This document shows, in pieces, positions 12,661 to 23,720 of a stretch of DNA of 64,000 bases (the stretch's first letter is position 1; each line of letters opens with the position of its first letter). Made by a program: the position numbers and the translations under genes. Source of the DNA: Megamerina dolium (lineage: Eukaryota; Arthropoda; Insecta; Diptera; Megamerinidae); contig OY978528.1 of assembly GCA_963854835.1 (NCBI GenBank), positions 55,792,822 through 55,856,821 on the forward strand, written 5' to 3'. Under the pieces are notes generated by a model. It searched no databases. It was not told the origin of the DNA and saw only the letters and a list, made by a program, of their open reading frames with translations.

Positions 12661-13220
12661 GTTTAGCTTTGTTTGTTGGGGTTTTTTTATTTTTATTTTT
12701 TTATTATATTATAATAAATTTTTAAGAACTATAATACAATATGTTATATTAATGCGACTAGTATAAATATACTAACAAGCACATTGTATTTAGCGTTAAC
12801 GGGTGTCATTATTAGACTACCTGACAAGGTCAGCAGGTTTCGTGCGTTTTAGTCTTCGCACAGTATCAGCACAATTAAAGAGTTTTACAACTTCATCATT
12901 ATTGTTCTGATATAGATTAACTGCGTGAGCTGTAGCAATATTTTGTAATAATCTCTTCTACTGTTTCTGCGGCTAGATCGCGGTGTAGATCGGAAGAACG
13001 GACATCCTAAGGAGCATTTACAATACATCTCAGTATTTTGTTCTGAAATTGTGATATTTTCATTTTATTACTTTTGCCGGTACAACCCCACAGCTGGATA
13101 CCATAAGTCCATATCAGTCTGATGACTTGTTTGTAAATCAAAAGTTTATTATGTGTGGATAGGACTGAGCGCTTACCAATAAGCCACTGCAATTGTTTGA
13201 ACTTTAACTTTAACTTTGGA
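12661..13220 (-). mobile_element. jockey-type LINE, 3' end fragment
   Basis: The open stretch 13192-13007 encodes the thumb region of a jockey reverse transcriptase (IWTYGIQLWGC, then NKILRCIVNAP). Further degenerate frames down to about 12830 show the usual ending (NNDEVVKLFN..RRLKR). The remaining bases to about 12661 look like a 3' untranslated region ending in an A-rich tail on the minus strand. It resembles the better-preserved copy at 53 kb but is clearly older. Confidence 0.7.
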
Positions 13221-15800
13221 AGTAAGCAAAACTTATTTACGGATGAATATATAATCTCTTTGGTACTTAAATGACAAAAGGCGTGTCTACAATTTCAATC
13301 GAAAAATTTTTTAATTATGCAATATCCAACATATTCATAATCTGAAGTCTATATGAAGTCTATGAAGATATTATAATAAAATAAAATAAACGAATTTCAT
13401 TGCTGTAATGCAAATTTAGTTTCAACTAAAATAAAACATATAAAAGAAAAATGAAACGAATTTTGAATGCAAACGAACAAATTCAAGCGAAAAGGTAACT
13501 TGAAAACTCTGAAAATATTGCATGCTTTGTACAAAATAAAATTACAAAGAAAGTGAAAAGAACAATGATATTTGACAAATTTAATAGCTCCAAAACAAAA
13601 CCATTAGTATTCCAGAGAAATGAGAACACTTTTGAATGAGAGAAAATATAAGTAACTGTTGAAAGAAATATATAAATAGGGGAAAAACAGGTATACCGAA
13701 TACATCATAGACAATTATGAAAACAGTAGGACATTCACATATGTCAACTGGGGATCGGTTAGTTAAAAAATAATGTCTTCAAATGTCTTCAAACAAGCAA
13801 TTGATATGTTTCAACTGCAACTTTTTTCTTCCAATTAAAACAGATTATTAAAACTTCCCGGATATTCTCTTATATTGAGAACACATTATACTCTTGTTAG
13901 TCACTTTTTACCAACCTCTCCAACACTTCCATACAAATGAAACCGTAGAACATTTATGTAAGTACATGATTTCTCGTTTTGATGACATATACTCATGAAC
14001 TTGAATTCTAATATCATTTACATTTAATTTATCATATCATTGAAATCGTATCGCAAGAATAATATGCAAAGTTAATGATAATTTTATGAAACACAGAATT
14101 TCACTTTTCACAGCAATATTTCAATTCAAGGAAGTATATATATAGTATAATATATAGCATCATAGTAAGAGAAAAAAACGAATTTCTCTAGTTTCTTATT
14201 TTTCTTCTAACGAAATATACTTCTGTACTATTTACTTGGTACTTAGTATCGTAGTACTTGATTTTACATCATTTAATCGAATTAGTAATTTGCTTTCAAC
14301 TTTTATGAAATTCTTTGCTTTGACATACAATCAAAACTTACCAAAATATTTTCCAAATAAAGTGACAAATCATCAGCATGTAAAATTACTTTGACAAGAA
14401 TAACAAAATGAACACTTGTCTGTGCCTGAAAGCTACCAATACGAGGACATTAATTGATATAATATATATTTGCATGCATAAATTTTCATTCGATTAAAGT
14501 TACTTTTATTAACTTTTCATCTAATCAATCGTATTTCTAATTATCAACATCCACATGCCACAACTTATTATACCGACATATTAATTATATCATTTTAATT
14601 TGCCATCAGCCATAATAGCTTATAGTATGGCAACAGCTGGATAAGACAACAATTATTTATGTGATACAAATTTCGTTTATTACCTACCTATATATTTTAA
14701 TGATATCCCATAACTAAGCATTCATATTTAAATATTTGGAATTATAATTGAATAATTTGTGTATGCTTGATTGTAATACTAACCTTAATTCTTTTGATAG
14801 TATCATTAAATTAAAGGGATGTTGTATTTGGAAATAGCTTATTTTGTAAAAACACAATATCATAATAAGTAAGTTGTTATAATACCTAAAGCTTCAGCAC
14901 ATGACATCCAATCAATTTGCTATGCTTTCAATTTCTCACCTTCTTACATATTTACATACATCACAAATCATAAAGGAACTTGTGATAGTATAGAAATAAA
15001 AATATCAACTTCTACACTAATACGAATGAAACGTGTACTGGGATATTCATACTAAACGATATACTTTCAACAATACTACAGTCCTAGAAAATAACATTAG
15101 GTATGGCGTATTGGAATATATTTTGTTCGAAAGAAATGGCCCAGTGTTATTTTCTGGCATTGAATCAATTTTCATTAACATTTCTTATATGCATGACTCA
15201 TAAGATGTCATCATAAAACCCTGATCTTCAGCTTCATTTCAGATAAAACTCAGGCGGTACTCAACTTATTCGTTAATATTCTAAAACACTACTCACTTCT
15301 ATCATTTCTATCTACTTACTAGGTTTGATGAACACAACATGGCAGTAATACTAAAATCCATCTGCTCAACTTACTTCAACTTGGATCCAACTTTTTGATA
15401 CCCTTTTGAGCCGCCGATTGATATATTTGATATTATCAAAAATGAAGATCAGAGCACTTAATTTGAATTCTGCTTTTAGATTAAACTGCTTGTTATACCG
15501 AGCTAGCTAGCTATGTGTAGCTATTCTTGTTTAGAACCACTTCTTCATAGGAAATCACAAAGTATTTATAGACGTTTCCAGCACTGTATGTATGCATTCA
15601 ATGTTTCTGTTATTCCTTTACTATTTTTATGTATTTGGTTTCTATTTTTGGAAATTGATATTATTATTTAATAAAGTAAATCTATATTCCTGCACTATTA
15701 CTTATGTCACCACACATCTTATCGACATTTACATTTTGTTTTCATCTTAGGTTGTTTCTAATGGCTATTCAGTTTTTCCCAATTTTTGTGTGTTATCATT
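13221..15800. other. AT-rich spacer, nothing recognised
   Basis: Long AT-rich non-coding stretch without convincing frames or repeats. It could be intron or intergenic DNA. Confidence 0.55.
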
Positions 15801-16907
15801 GTGCAGAGTAGCCCACTTAAAGAGAAAAAATGAAAAATGTTTTTCGTATAGAGCCTATTTTTGTGAATATAAAAAACATAAAACTGTTTCTAGCTAACGC
15901 CCATACAAGACGTGGCTCAAGGCCATAGTTTACATTTGCGAATGAAATTGTTCAATAAATTTGCAATTTTTTCTTACAAAAAAAAAAATATAAAGCATTT
16001 ATAACCTATTTTAAATATTTTAAGTTATAATCAAATTTGAAAAAAAAAAATTTGAACAGATTTTTTCTATAATAATCACTATTGACCTATACAAAATTTT
16101 GAATAATATTCAAGGTTATACAATTTGCTTTCCAATTGTGTTTTAAACATATTAAAAAAAAAAAAAATTATGTATTTTGAATATTTTTTTATCTTCATAC
16201 TTTGCAGTAAGCGTATACGGAAAAAGAAGCGAGACAAAGGAGAATTATATTGATTAATGTAAATATTGAAAAAATACTTATGGTCGCGAAGCCGGTGTCT
16301 GGCTTATAGAGGTTATATTTTATTTGCGCCCGACCAAAGGCCAGCTATCAAGAACAACTTTTATCCAAAAATACTGATTGTCGCGAAGACGGCGTCGGAC
16401 CTGGAAGGGTTATTTCTTTTTTTGCACCTGGCCTAAGGCCGGCTATCAAGAAAGACTTTTATCTAAAACTTTTAAAATAATATTTAAAATATATAATCAT
16501 TTTTAAAAAATATGTTTTATATACAATTAAAAAGGTAATTGTATGATCCTAAATATGGTTCTAAATTTTCTATAGGTCAATATTGATTATTTTCGAAAAA
16601 ATAAATCGGTTTTTGAAAAGAAAAAATTCAAATTTTATATTTTGATCATAACTTTTAAAATATTCAAAATAGTTTATAAATGTCACTAAAAAGGTATTAA
16701 AAAGGTATTATTTTGATACCTACATTATAAGAAGAAATTGCTAATATATTGCGTAATTTCGATCGAAAATTTGAACTTTGACCTTGAGCCACGCCTTATA
16801 TGGGCGTTAGTGAGAAACAATTTTTGGTATTTTAAATTCACAATAATAAGCTCTATACGAGGACATTTTTTATTTATATTTTTTCCTTTAAGTGGGCTAT
16901 TTTGCAC
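15801..16907. mobile_element. 1.1 kb fold-back (long inverted repeat) element
   Basis: The two ends are inverted copies: the left begins GTGCAGAGTAGCCCACTTA at 15801, and the right, read on minus from 16907, begins GTGCAAAATAGCCCACTTA. The similarity continues inward for roughly 400 bases on each side, for example CTAACGCCCATA with GCGTGGCTCAAGG, and CTATTGACCTAT with ATATTGACCTAT. The arms diverge by substitutions and indels. The loop at about 16200-16480 contains a GC-richer tandem duplication. No coding frame is present and no target duplication is obvious. This is a non-autonomous DNA element of unknown superfamily. Confidence 0.75.
16268..16465. repeat. tandem pair of ~100-bp GC-rich units
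   Basis: Two adjacent units share TCGCGAAG, GGCGTC/GGTGTC, the palindrome-like GGCC..AAGGCC and GCTATCAAGAA, followed by CTTTTATC. They sit in the loop of the fold-back element and stand out by higher GC content from the very AT-rich arms. Confidence 0.7.
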
Positions 16908-18914
16908 TTGTTTCTTGTTTTTGGTTTTGTTGTTGTGTTAATTTAATAAAATTTAATTTATTTACCATATAAAAATAACTACTTATTCTGTTTTGCAATA
17001 GCAAAGTTTTTCAATAAGATCACAGATAACACTTCTACTCACAGTCATGCAGTAAATCATGAGTACCTCGTATGTATTTGCATTGAACTGGTGGCGCTTT
17101 AATGTAATGGAAAATCCTTATATTATTTATTTGCAGTAATAGTTACTTCCGTATTTCTGCGCTGTTCCTTGAATTTTATTCCATTTCGTTTATCAACATT
17201 CCAATAATGCAAATTAAAATGTGTAAGTATGTAGTGTGAATGAAAACATTTTCCTTACAATTAGACATAATATACACGTGAGTATATATTTACTTATATA
17301 TATGTTAAAGCTATAAAGTTGCTTTATATTCTATTAGTTTAACCACTTAATTCATTTCCTTCCTGTCAGGTTTCCATTATTGCATTTAATTGACTTTATT
17401 CTTCTCCTGCTATAAAATCAACATCATACCATATACAAATATATTTTATTAAGTGTTTACTTGTTGTATACATAAATAGCATATATAAATGAATTTTAAA
17501 TTGAAGAAATAATACAGAAAATGATTGTAGAAAATTCAACAAACAAAAAATTATTTTTTCAACAAAAAATCAATATTGATACTTTTAATTAAATACAAGC
17601 AAATTTATAGTACGTAAAGATACGTAAGTACATACTATGTATAATATCCATTTCCAAAGATACTTAAGCTCTTGAATACAATAAGAGCACACGCTCATAC
17701 AATACATAAATGTAGTTATTTTGTTAAATATGCAAATAAATTTTCTTTCTTTGTTGTGCTTTAAAGAAATATTTCTTAATTAATTGCATAGTTATTATTT
17801 GTTACGTGAGAGGTTATAGTCTAAGTTCAAGGATACTAAATATGTACAATGATTTATACTTTAATAATTGACCAGTGCAATCAATATTCGCAGTAACAAA
17901 GGGGTAAATAAATTCCAATAATTTAGATAAACAAAATCGGACAAAATAAATTTCATAACAAAAAATGAGCTCTATTGAAAGAGATATTCTTATTATCGCA
18001 TCTAAAAGAAGTTAGGACGAATTTCTCTAAATAATAAATACAGTCTAGTCACAAAACTCTGAATTATTTCATAACATAATTTTTCCCAGATATAGGCATA
18101 GGCAAAAATATTAAATTCATGTACCTATATACATATTTATATCTATGTATATTTCCATCTTTAGTATTGTATTAAGTAATATACTTGAGTTGATCGTGAA
18201 ATACTGCTTAAAACTTATTTTGGTAGTATTCATTATTTACGTTTGTTTTACTCTAGGCTTATTAAAATCAATACATTAAAAATTATGTATTTTTTTTTCA
18301 TAGTTTTAACAAGTGGTAGTACTTTACGTTGCTGCTCACGAGTAAAGAATATATTTAAAGAGAGGGTATATGTTAAAATCGAAACATAATACATTGCCCA
18401 CTGAGAAGGAGGTTCTGGTATGTTGCGTTGAACAAATTTTATATTTTAGGAAATTGATAATTTTCTCGAAAGTCACTTCCATGTGACTGTAAATGTTAGA
18501 TTCGTTGCATCTTTTAAAAACTGATGATGTCAGTTGAAAGATCTAGTATAAATAGAATGCACATACGATAATTTTGGTTTTTTTTTTTTTTTTGTATATA
18601 ACTTTATGACATTTTAGTTTTGAAATTATTTTCCAACATATGCCAATATCGACTAGGCTTCAGTGAACTGAAGATGGTCAGTCCAATTGTAAGCCACATT
18701 TTCAAGTTAATGTGGACTCCAGTCGCTGAAACCTTTTAAAGGTTTATGGAACAGAGTAAATTTTGTTCGGAAAAAAAATAAAATCTACTGTTGCTGTTTT
18801 GCTGTTTTCCCATGTTGTTTTTAATTACTAAACAGAATTATCAAAACAACATACCTTCTACTATGTGTTAAAGATCAATTACGACCATTGTAAGTTTTAT
18901 TACACTTAACCTAA
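16908..18914. other. AT-rich spacer, nothing recognised
   Basis: AT-rich non-coding sequence with a T run near 18577-18593 and no recognisable family. Confidence 0.55.
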
Positions 18915-18948
18915 TAGCCTAGACAGACGGCAGCCTAATTCCGGATTA

Positions 18949-18972
18949 CCGAGTTAATTCGAATTAACTCGG
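18949..18972. repeat. perfect 24-bp palindrome
   Basis: CCGAGTTAATTC is followed directly by its reverse complement with no spacer. It lies just inside the left end of the inverted-repeat element and could form a cruciform or bind a dimeric protein. Confidence 0.85.
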
Positions 18973-19112
18973 GCATTAACTGCAGCTAATCCGCCTTAAC
19001 ACTATGAGTTAATTCTCAAAATAAAAGAGGATTAGGGTAATTTGCAATCGCAACACTGCTGAAAATTGACTATTGTGAATTTTTCTCCATCCATTTTACA
19101 AAATATTAGGTG

Positions 19113-19177
19113 TGTTCGCTAACAAAAAACTTTCAACAACTGTTAACAGTTTTCAACATGAAAAATGTTGGCGAACA
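19113..19177. repeat. 65-bp hairpin with TGTTCGCTAACA ends
   Basis: TGTTCGCTAACA at 19113-19124 is matched by TGTTGGCGAACA at 19166-19177 (one mismatch when inverted). Inner segments also pair (TTTCAACAACTG with CAGTTTTCAAC-like sequence). It may be a tiny nested inverted-repeat insertion. Confidence 0.5.
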
Positions 19178-19380
19178 AATAAATCCAGCTGTCAATTACG
19201 AACGGAGAATGTCAATTTACAAGTTTCTGATAGTTTTCAGTACATGTACTTCTTGTAGATTTTCTCATATCGAGAGTGATAGATGACAGCAATTGATAGT
19301 GATAGTAATGTAGTGGACAGACATAATAAAACAGCAATCAGCCGTTTAGTTAATCCGCAATATTGCCGTCTGTCAGGTTA

Positions 19381-19635
19381 TTGTTTTATTCGGATTAAGT
19401 GCGCCGGTAAGCAGCCAGATAGTATCACGCGAATGTCGCTTGAGTGGAACCCGCAGGGGAGCAGAGGCCGCGGACGACCAAGAAACACCTGGAGACGATC
19501 AATACTGGGTGAGCTAGCTGCTGCCGGCATCACATGGGAAGGCGCTAGATCAACTGCCCAAAACCGTGTGCGATGGCGAAGCCTTGTGGAGGCCCTATGC
19601 TCCAATTAAGAGTTTAAAGGAGAAAAAAAAAAATG
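19381..19635 (+). pseudogene. C-terminal tail of a LINE reverse transcriptase
   Basis: The open frame reads SRGRGRPRNTWRR, then a WRSLVEALCSN ending with a stop at about 19608, a well-known C-terminal signature of LINE polyproteins. An A-rich run follows at 19621-19633. Only the last 60 or so residues are present. It is enclosed by inverted repeats of a DNA element, so it was either inserted into or captured by that element. Confidence 0.65.
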
Positions 19636-19759
19636 CGGAATTAGGCTGCCGTCTGTCTGGCTATAAGACACACTTTACTTGTTTCAAAACTAAAAACATA
19701 ATCAAAATTGCACGAACGGGTGTATAATATGACTGTACCGAAGAGAAATATAATTGATA

Positions 19760-20165
19760 TCAGAAGCCAAATAAGGGAATCATTCCATTTTGGCTAGACG
19801 ACCAATGTGCGTCTTCTTTGCAGCATTACTGCAAGGGGGGCGGAATGTCTACGCCAGAACATCTCGCGCACTGTTATTGTGATTAGGAGTGTGTGGGCGA
19901 TCTGGCATCACCAATTATGCCAGTTCTCCACTCACTTCTAATAAAATTCATTTATATTAATTATAACCCGTGTATATTTAATAAATATTGCATTTTGGAC
20001 AAATTCGAAAAAGTGTGCTTTAGTTATCTTTATCGTGTACATATATGGTGTACCCAAGCCAATCGACGGCAACGTAACACCACGGCAGGCACAACAACAA
20101 CAAACCTCATCCACCACCAGGCAACAAACATCAACGTAGCAGCTCACCGGCAATCCCGCCCCGTC
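19760..20165 (+). mobile_element. LTR retrotransposon fragment: purine tract, LTR, primer site and leader
   Basis: A polypurine tract (GCAAGGGGGGCGGAA, 19831-19845) directly precedes a TGT that would open an LTR at 19846. The presumed LTR contains an AATAAA near 19979 and ends at about 20041 (GTACA). Four bases later, TGGTGTACCC (20046 on) could be a primer-binding site, and the following CA-rich sequence looks like an untranslated leader. No gag, pol or env frame is present. The family is not determined, and the LTR boundaries are inferred from these signals only. Confidence 0.5.
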
Positions 20166-22244
20166 TCATCATTTTTTATAAAAATTATAATCTGTAAATA
20201 GGTACACTCTAAAAGATGATCCTATATATGGACAGTTCATTTAAGAAAATTAGTACTTTTGTTTACTTCTGTATTTCACATTTTTGAGTACATACAAAGT
20301 GACCTAAAAAGTCTAGACTGTAAATAGTAGACTTATGCTTCTAGCACTAATTTCAAAGTGTTGTACAAATAAAATACACACATGGATTTCATGTTTAATT
20401 AGCCGAGAAATGTAAAATATTTGTACACACAAAGCAAATAATACAAATACAAAATATTCCATTTTGTTGCATTATTGTTACCTGCTGTCACTGTAGGTAC
20501 AAGCATTTTTGGAGCAAATTATGTAGAAGCACAAACATAATTGTTGTGCTGAAATGAACAATAATTAATTTTGAGAATTTATTGTACGTAAAAGCATTAT
20601 ATAGAAATTTCATATCAAATATAGACATATATTTTTCCTTATACATACGAGTACATATGAAGGTGTGACTTATACTGTGTTAACATAATATAATTTTCCC
20701 GATAATAATATTTACATATTTACTTAGTTGGTAAAATATTGTGGTAGGTAAACTTTTATATGAATACGTACGAACTTGTACGATATGTATAAGTAAGTAA
20801 GTAAGTATGTTAAAAGTATGTGAGGGTTGCACCTATACAGGCAACTTGTTCGAAACGAACAGTATATTCTTTTGCGAGACGGGCGTTTCTTTTATGGTAA
20901 CTTTTTAAATTACTTGTCATTTTATACTAAACTTTTTTTGCGATATTAAATCTAATGGATGTCTCTTTTCTGCGAATTCCTATTTGCTTTTAGTGTTTGA
21001 TTTATTTTTTGCCAGTTTAGTTTTCTTTATTTTATTTCGATAATAATACTTTGTCAAAGTCATTGTCCATATAGTATCTTGATAAGAAAAATATTTTCAA
21101 AGTTCCACATCTATCTATTTCGAGTTTAGTGTCATTGTTTCAGAGTTGATGTTGTTTTAGTTATTCTTATTGTTGTTATTGCTGCTGTTGATGCTGATGC
21201 TCTTTATACTCTAATACTATTCAAATTAATTAAGTTCTACATAAGCTAATGATGATGCCTATCGTTGTGATTATTGTTATTTTTCCTTGAAAACTTTTCC
21301 ATCGAAAAATACTACAATTTGCGAATAAAAGAGCAAACAAGCGCAATATAAGTAGCTATTATATGGTATGTAGAACGAAAAAAAAAAGAATCTTCAAAAT
21401 AATTAACCAATACGAATAAACAATTAATTTCAGTTTATAAAACGCCTATGCAGACAAGTTTCATAATAATTCAAACAATTTAATGCATTCCTATCGTTCA
21501 TATCTTATGTTCATTTAACTCCTATGCTTAAAAGTTTGATTCTTCAAAGGAATTAATTTTATTAAACAATTTTTTTTTCTTTTTTTGTTGCTTAAGTCAC
21601 TCTGTTCTTAAACCTATGAAAGTCACTGTCAAATTGCACACGTCGCGTTGTTGTTGCTGATCTCTGTTGTTATCGTTATTTTCTTCGATGTACATACAAA
21701 TTATTATTCGTAAGCCCATCTTCGAGATGGCGGAGTGGGAAGTGTGTGCATGTTTTAAAATTAATATTGTAAATAACATTCATCATTCAACAAAACAATA
21801 AATTACGTGTAGTAACGACGTGTATTTAAATATATAAGAAACGTTTTTAAACATTATACATATGTATAATATATAAGCACATACTCGTATATGTGCACAT
21901 ATTAAAACTAAATATTGAACAACATAAAATCCATTAAATTAAAAAAGTTTCTCAATTTTAAACACTTGAAAATAAAATAAAATATATTTACTTATGTACA
22001 GTACTTGTAATTGCATGTATTCAATTTCAAATGAAATGCTCCCGCAGCACTTTAAAATAACGATTTTAAATCGAAAACTTTTTACATTAATTTCCACATA
22101 ACACTCGTCTGTATTGTGACCTCTTACAGTGAAATATGATAAATGTCATATACCATATGTACATACCTATATATGAGTCTCACAGGCGGTTCGAGCGTTT
22201 GTCTTCTGTACATGAAATTCAAAGCCTCTGAAGTATGCTTATGG
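20166..22244. other. AT-rich spacer, nothing recognised
   Basis: AT-rich non-coding DNA with small trinucleotide-biased patches (GTT/GCT near 21140-21195 and 21645-21680). No gene found. Confidence 0.55.
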
Positions 22245-22477
22245 GAATCCACTAAAGAGGTGAACCTAGAAGGTAACTATGTTCGGACGAAACATTAATG
22301 TGATTCAATCTTACATTTCTCTGTTCTATAAGCGATTCCGTGGCTACTGGTTTGTTTTCAGAAGTTTTTACTTTCTTATTCTATTGAAGTCTCCTTAAGG
22401 AGTGGACATAACGGCTAAGTACGTTTGCAGAAAATATTGAAGATAAACTAATGGAGATCGGCCATATATCAAGTATA
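22245..22477. repeat. ~150-bp tandem repeat, left part (interrupted by mariner)
   Basis: Units are recognised by CCTTAAGGAGTGGA followed by ..CGG.TAAGTA and ending in TTTTCAGAAGTTTTTACTT. One unit and part of a second lie here; the array continues after the mariner at 23473. A related array is at 45845-46045. Confidence 0.65.
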
Positions 22478-23472
22478 GTAAAAAGAAATCCATTATTTTT
22501 CCAATAGATGGCTGTAGTAATTTGTATCTCGCGTTGTTAGATGGTGTTAGAAAGATAGGATTTCGTACTAAATATTCTTTTCAGGCAGTTTTATGAGTGC
22601 TCGACTCAGTATTGTTTGAGCACGCGTCAAAGATGGACAACAGTAAAGAGAAAATACGCCATATTTTACAGTTTTTCTTCGATAAACGCGAAAACGCAAG
22701 CCAGATGGATGAAAATGTGAATGGTGTAACAGCCAATCACTTGCAATTTTGGTTTCGTCGATTCCGTTCCGGTAATTTTAATGTCAAAGATGCACCACGC
22801 TCTGGAAGGCCAATTATCGAAAATATCGATAAAATAATGGAAATCGTCGAATCTAACCGTTTCTATTGCCCAGGAGCTAAACATTGCACAAAACCATTTA
22901 AAGAGGGCTGGATACAAAAGGAAGCTCGATGTATGGGTGCCACACGAGTTAACGCAAAAAAAAACCTTATGGACCGAATCTCCATCTGCGAATTGCTACT
23001 GAATCGCAACAAAATCGATCCATTTCTGAAGCCGATGGTTACTGATGATGAAAAGTGGGTCACTTACGACAACGTCAAGCAAAAACGGCTGTGGTCGAAA
23101 GGCGGTAAGCAGGCGCAAATGGTGGCCAAGCCAGGCTGAACGATCAGGAAGGTTTTGCTATGTGTTTGGTGGGATTGACAGGGAATCATCTGCTATGAGC
23201 TGCTCCCCTACGGCCAATCTCCTAATTCGGGCCTGTACTGTCAACAATTGGACCGTCTGAAGGAAGCAATCGCCCACAAGCTGCCAGCTTTGGCACACAA
23301 GAGAAGCTTGTGAAAATCGACTGTCCCAGTTTTTTGCCAATAAGAACGAGGGTTTCTATGAGAGTAGCATTATGAAATTACCTTCAAAATGGCAACAAGT
23401 TATCGAACAAAACGGTGCATATTTGATCTAAATCGGATCATTCTAACTATGCTAAATAAAACCTTCAATTTA
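22478..23472 (+). mobile_element. mariner element, internally deleted copy
   Basis: Starts after TA at 22476-22477 with GTAAAAAGAAATCC, identical to the end of the mariner at 2563. It keeps the 5' leader, the start MDNSKEKIRH and the C-terminal end (ENGAYLI-like, near 23420). Its 3' inverted repeat is missing: from about 23473 the sequence is the host tandem repeat again. Same family as the 2563-3805 copy. Confidence 0.8.
22633..23432 (+). pseudogene. mariner transposase pseudogene lacking the second catalytic block
   Basis: An open frame runs from the ATG at 22633 to 23139. It covers the helix-turn-helix part, an out-of-frame patch (about 22860-22950) and a block with TDDEKWVTYDN, where the usual glycine before the first catalytic aspartate is aspartate. 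Further on, the sequence jumps from the ELLPYGQ region to the C-terminal region. The HQDNARPH and APSDY blocks with the second and third catalytic aspartates are deleted, so this copy is certainly inactive. Confidence 0.8.
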
Positions 23473-23720
23473 ATTTTTCAGTGGTTTTTACGTTATTTTT
23501 GTATGGAGGTCCCCTTAAGGAGTGGAGATACGGGATAAGTATGTTGAGAAGAAATCTTACAGATGAAAAATGAATACGTAAATCATACATTGTACTGCTC
23601 TAAACGCTATTCCGAGAGTTATTTATCAGTTTTCAAGGGTTTTTACTTCCTTTTTGCATGCAGGTACCCTTAAGGAGTGGAGATACGGAGTAAGCATGTT
23701 GGGAAGAACTGATGAAGAGA
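23473..23720. repeat. ~150-bp tandem repeat, right part
   Basis: Two units are visible, with CCCTTAAGGAGTGGAGATAC at 23507 and again at 23661, a spacing of 154 bases. Each is followed by TAAG(T/C)ATGTTG and preceded by a TTTTCA..GG.TTTTTACTT block. Continues the array broken by the mariner. Confidence 0.75.

Larger units (their letters stand above)
18915..19663. mobile_element. inverted-repeat element carrying a LINE tail
   Basis: The left end at 18915-18943 (TAGCCTAGACAGACGGCAGC) is matched by an inverted copy at 19636-19663, with only one base of difference in length. A third, degraded copy of the right end lies inside at 19352-19380 (GCCGTCTGTCAGGTTA). Between the inner and outer right ends sits a fragment of LINE coding sequence. 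TA dinucleotides adjoin both ends, which would fit a TA target if the repeat starts at GCC. There is no transposase inside, so the element depended on a helper. Confidence 0.7.

Noticed and set aside
12985..13003. AGATCGGAAGAACGG resembling a sequencing adapter
   Set aside because: It differs from the adapter after 12 bases and is explained by the jockey coding sequence on the minus strand.
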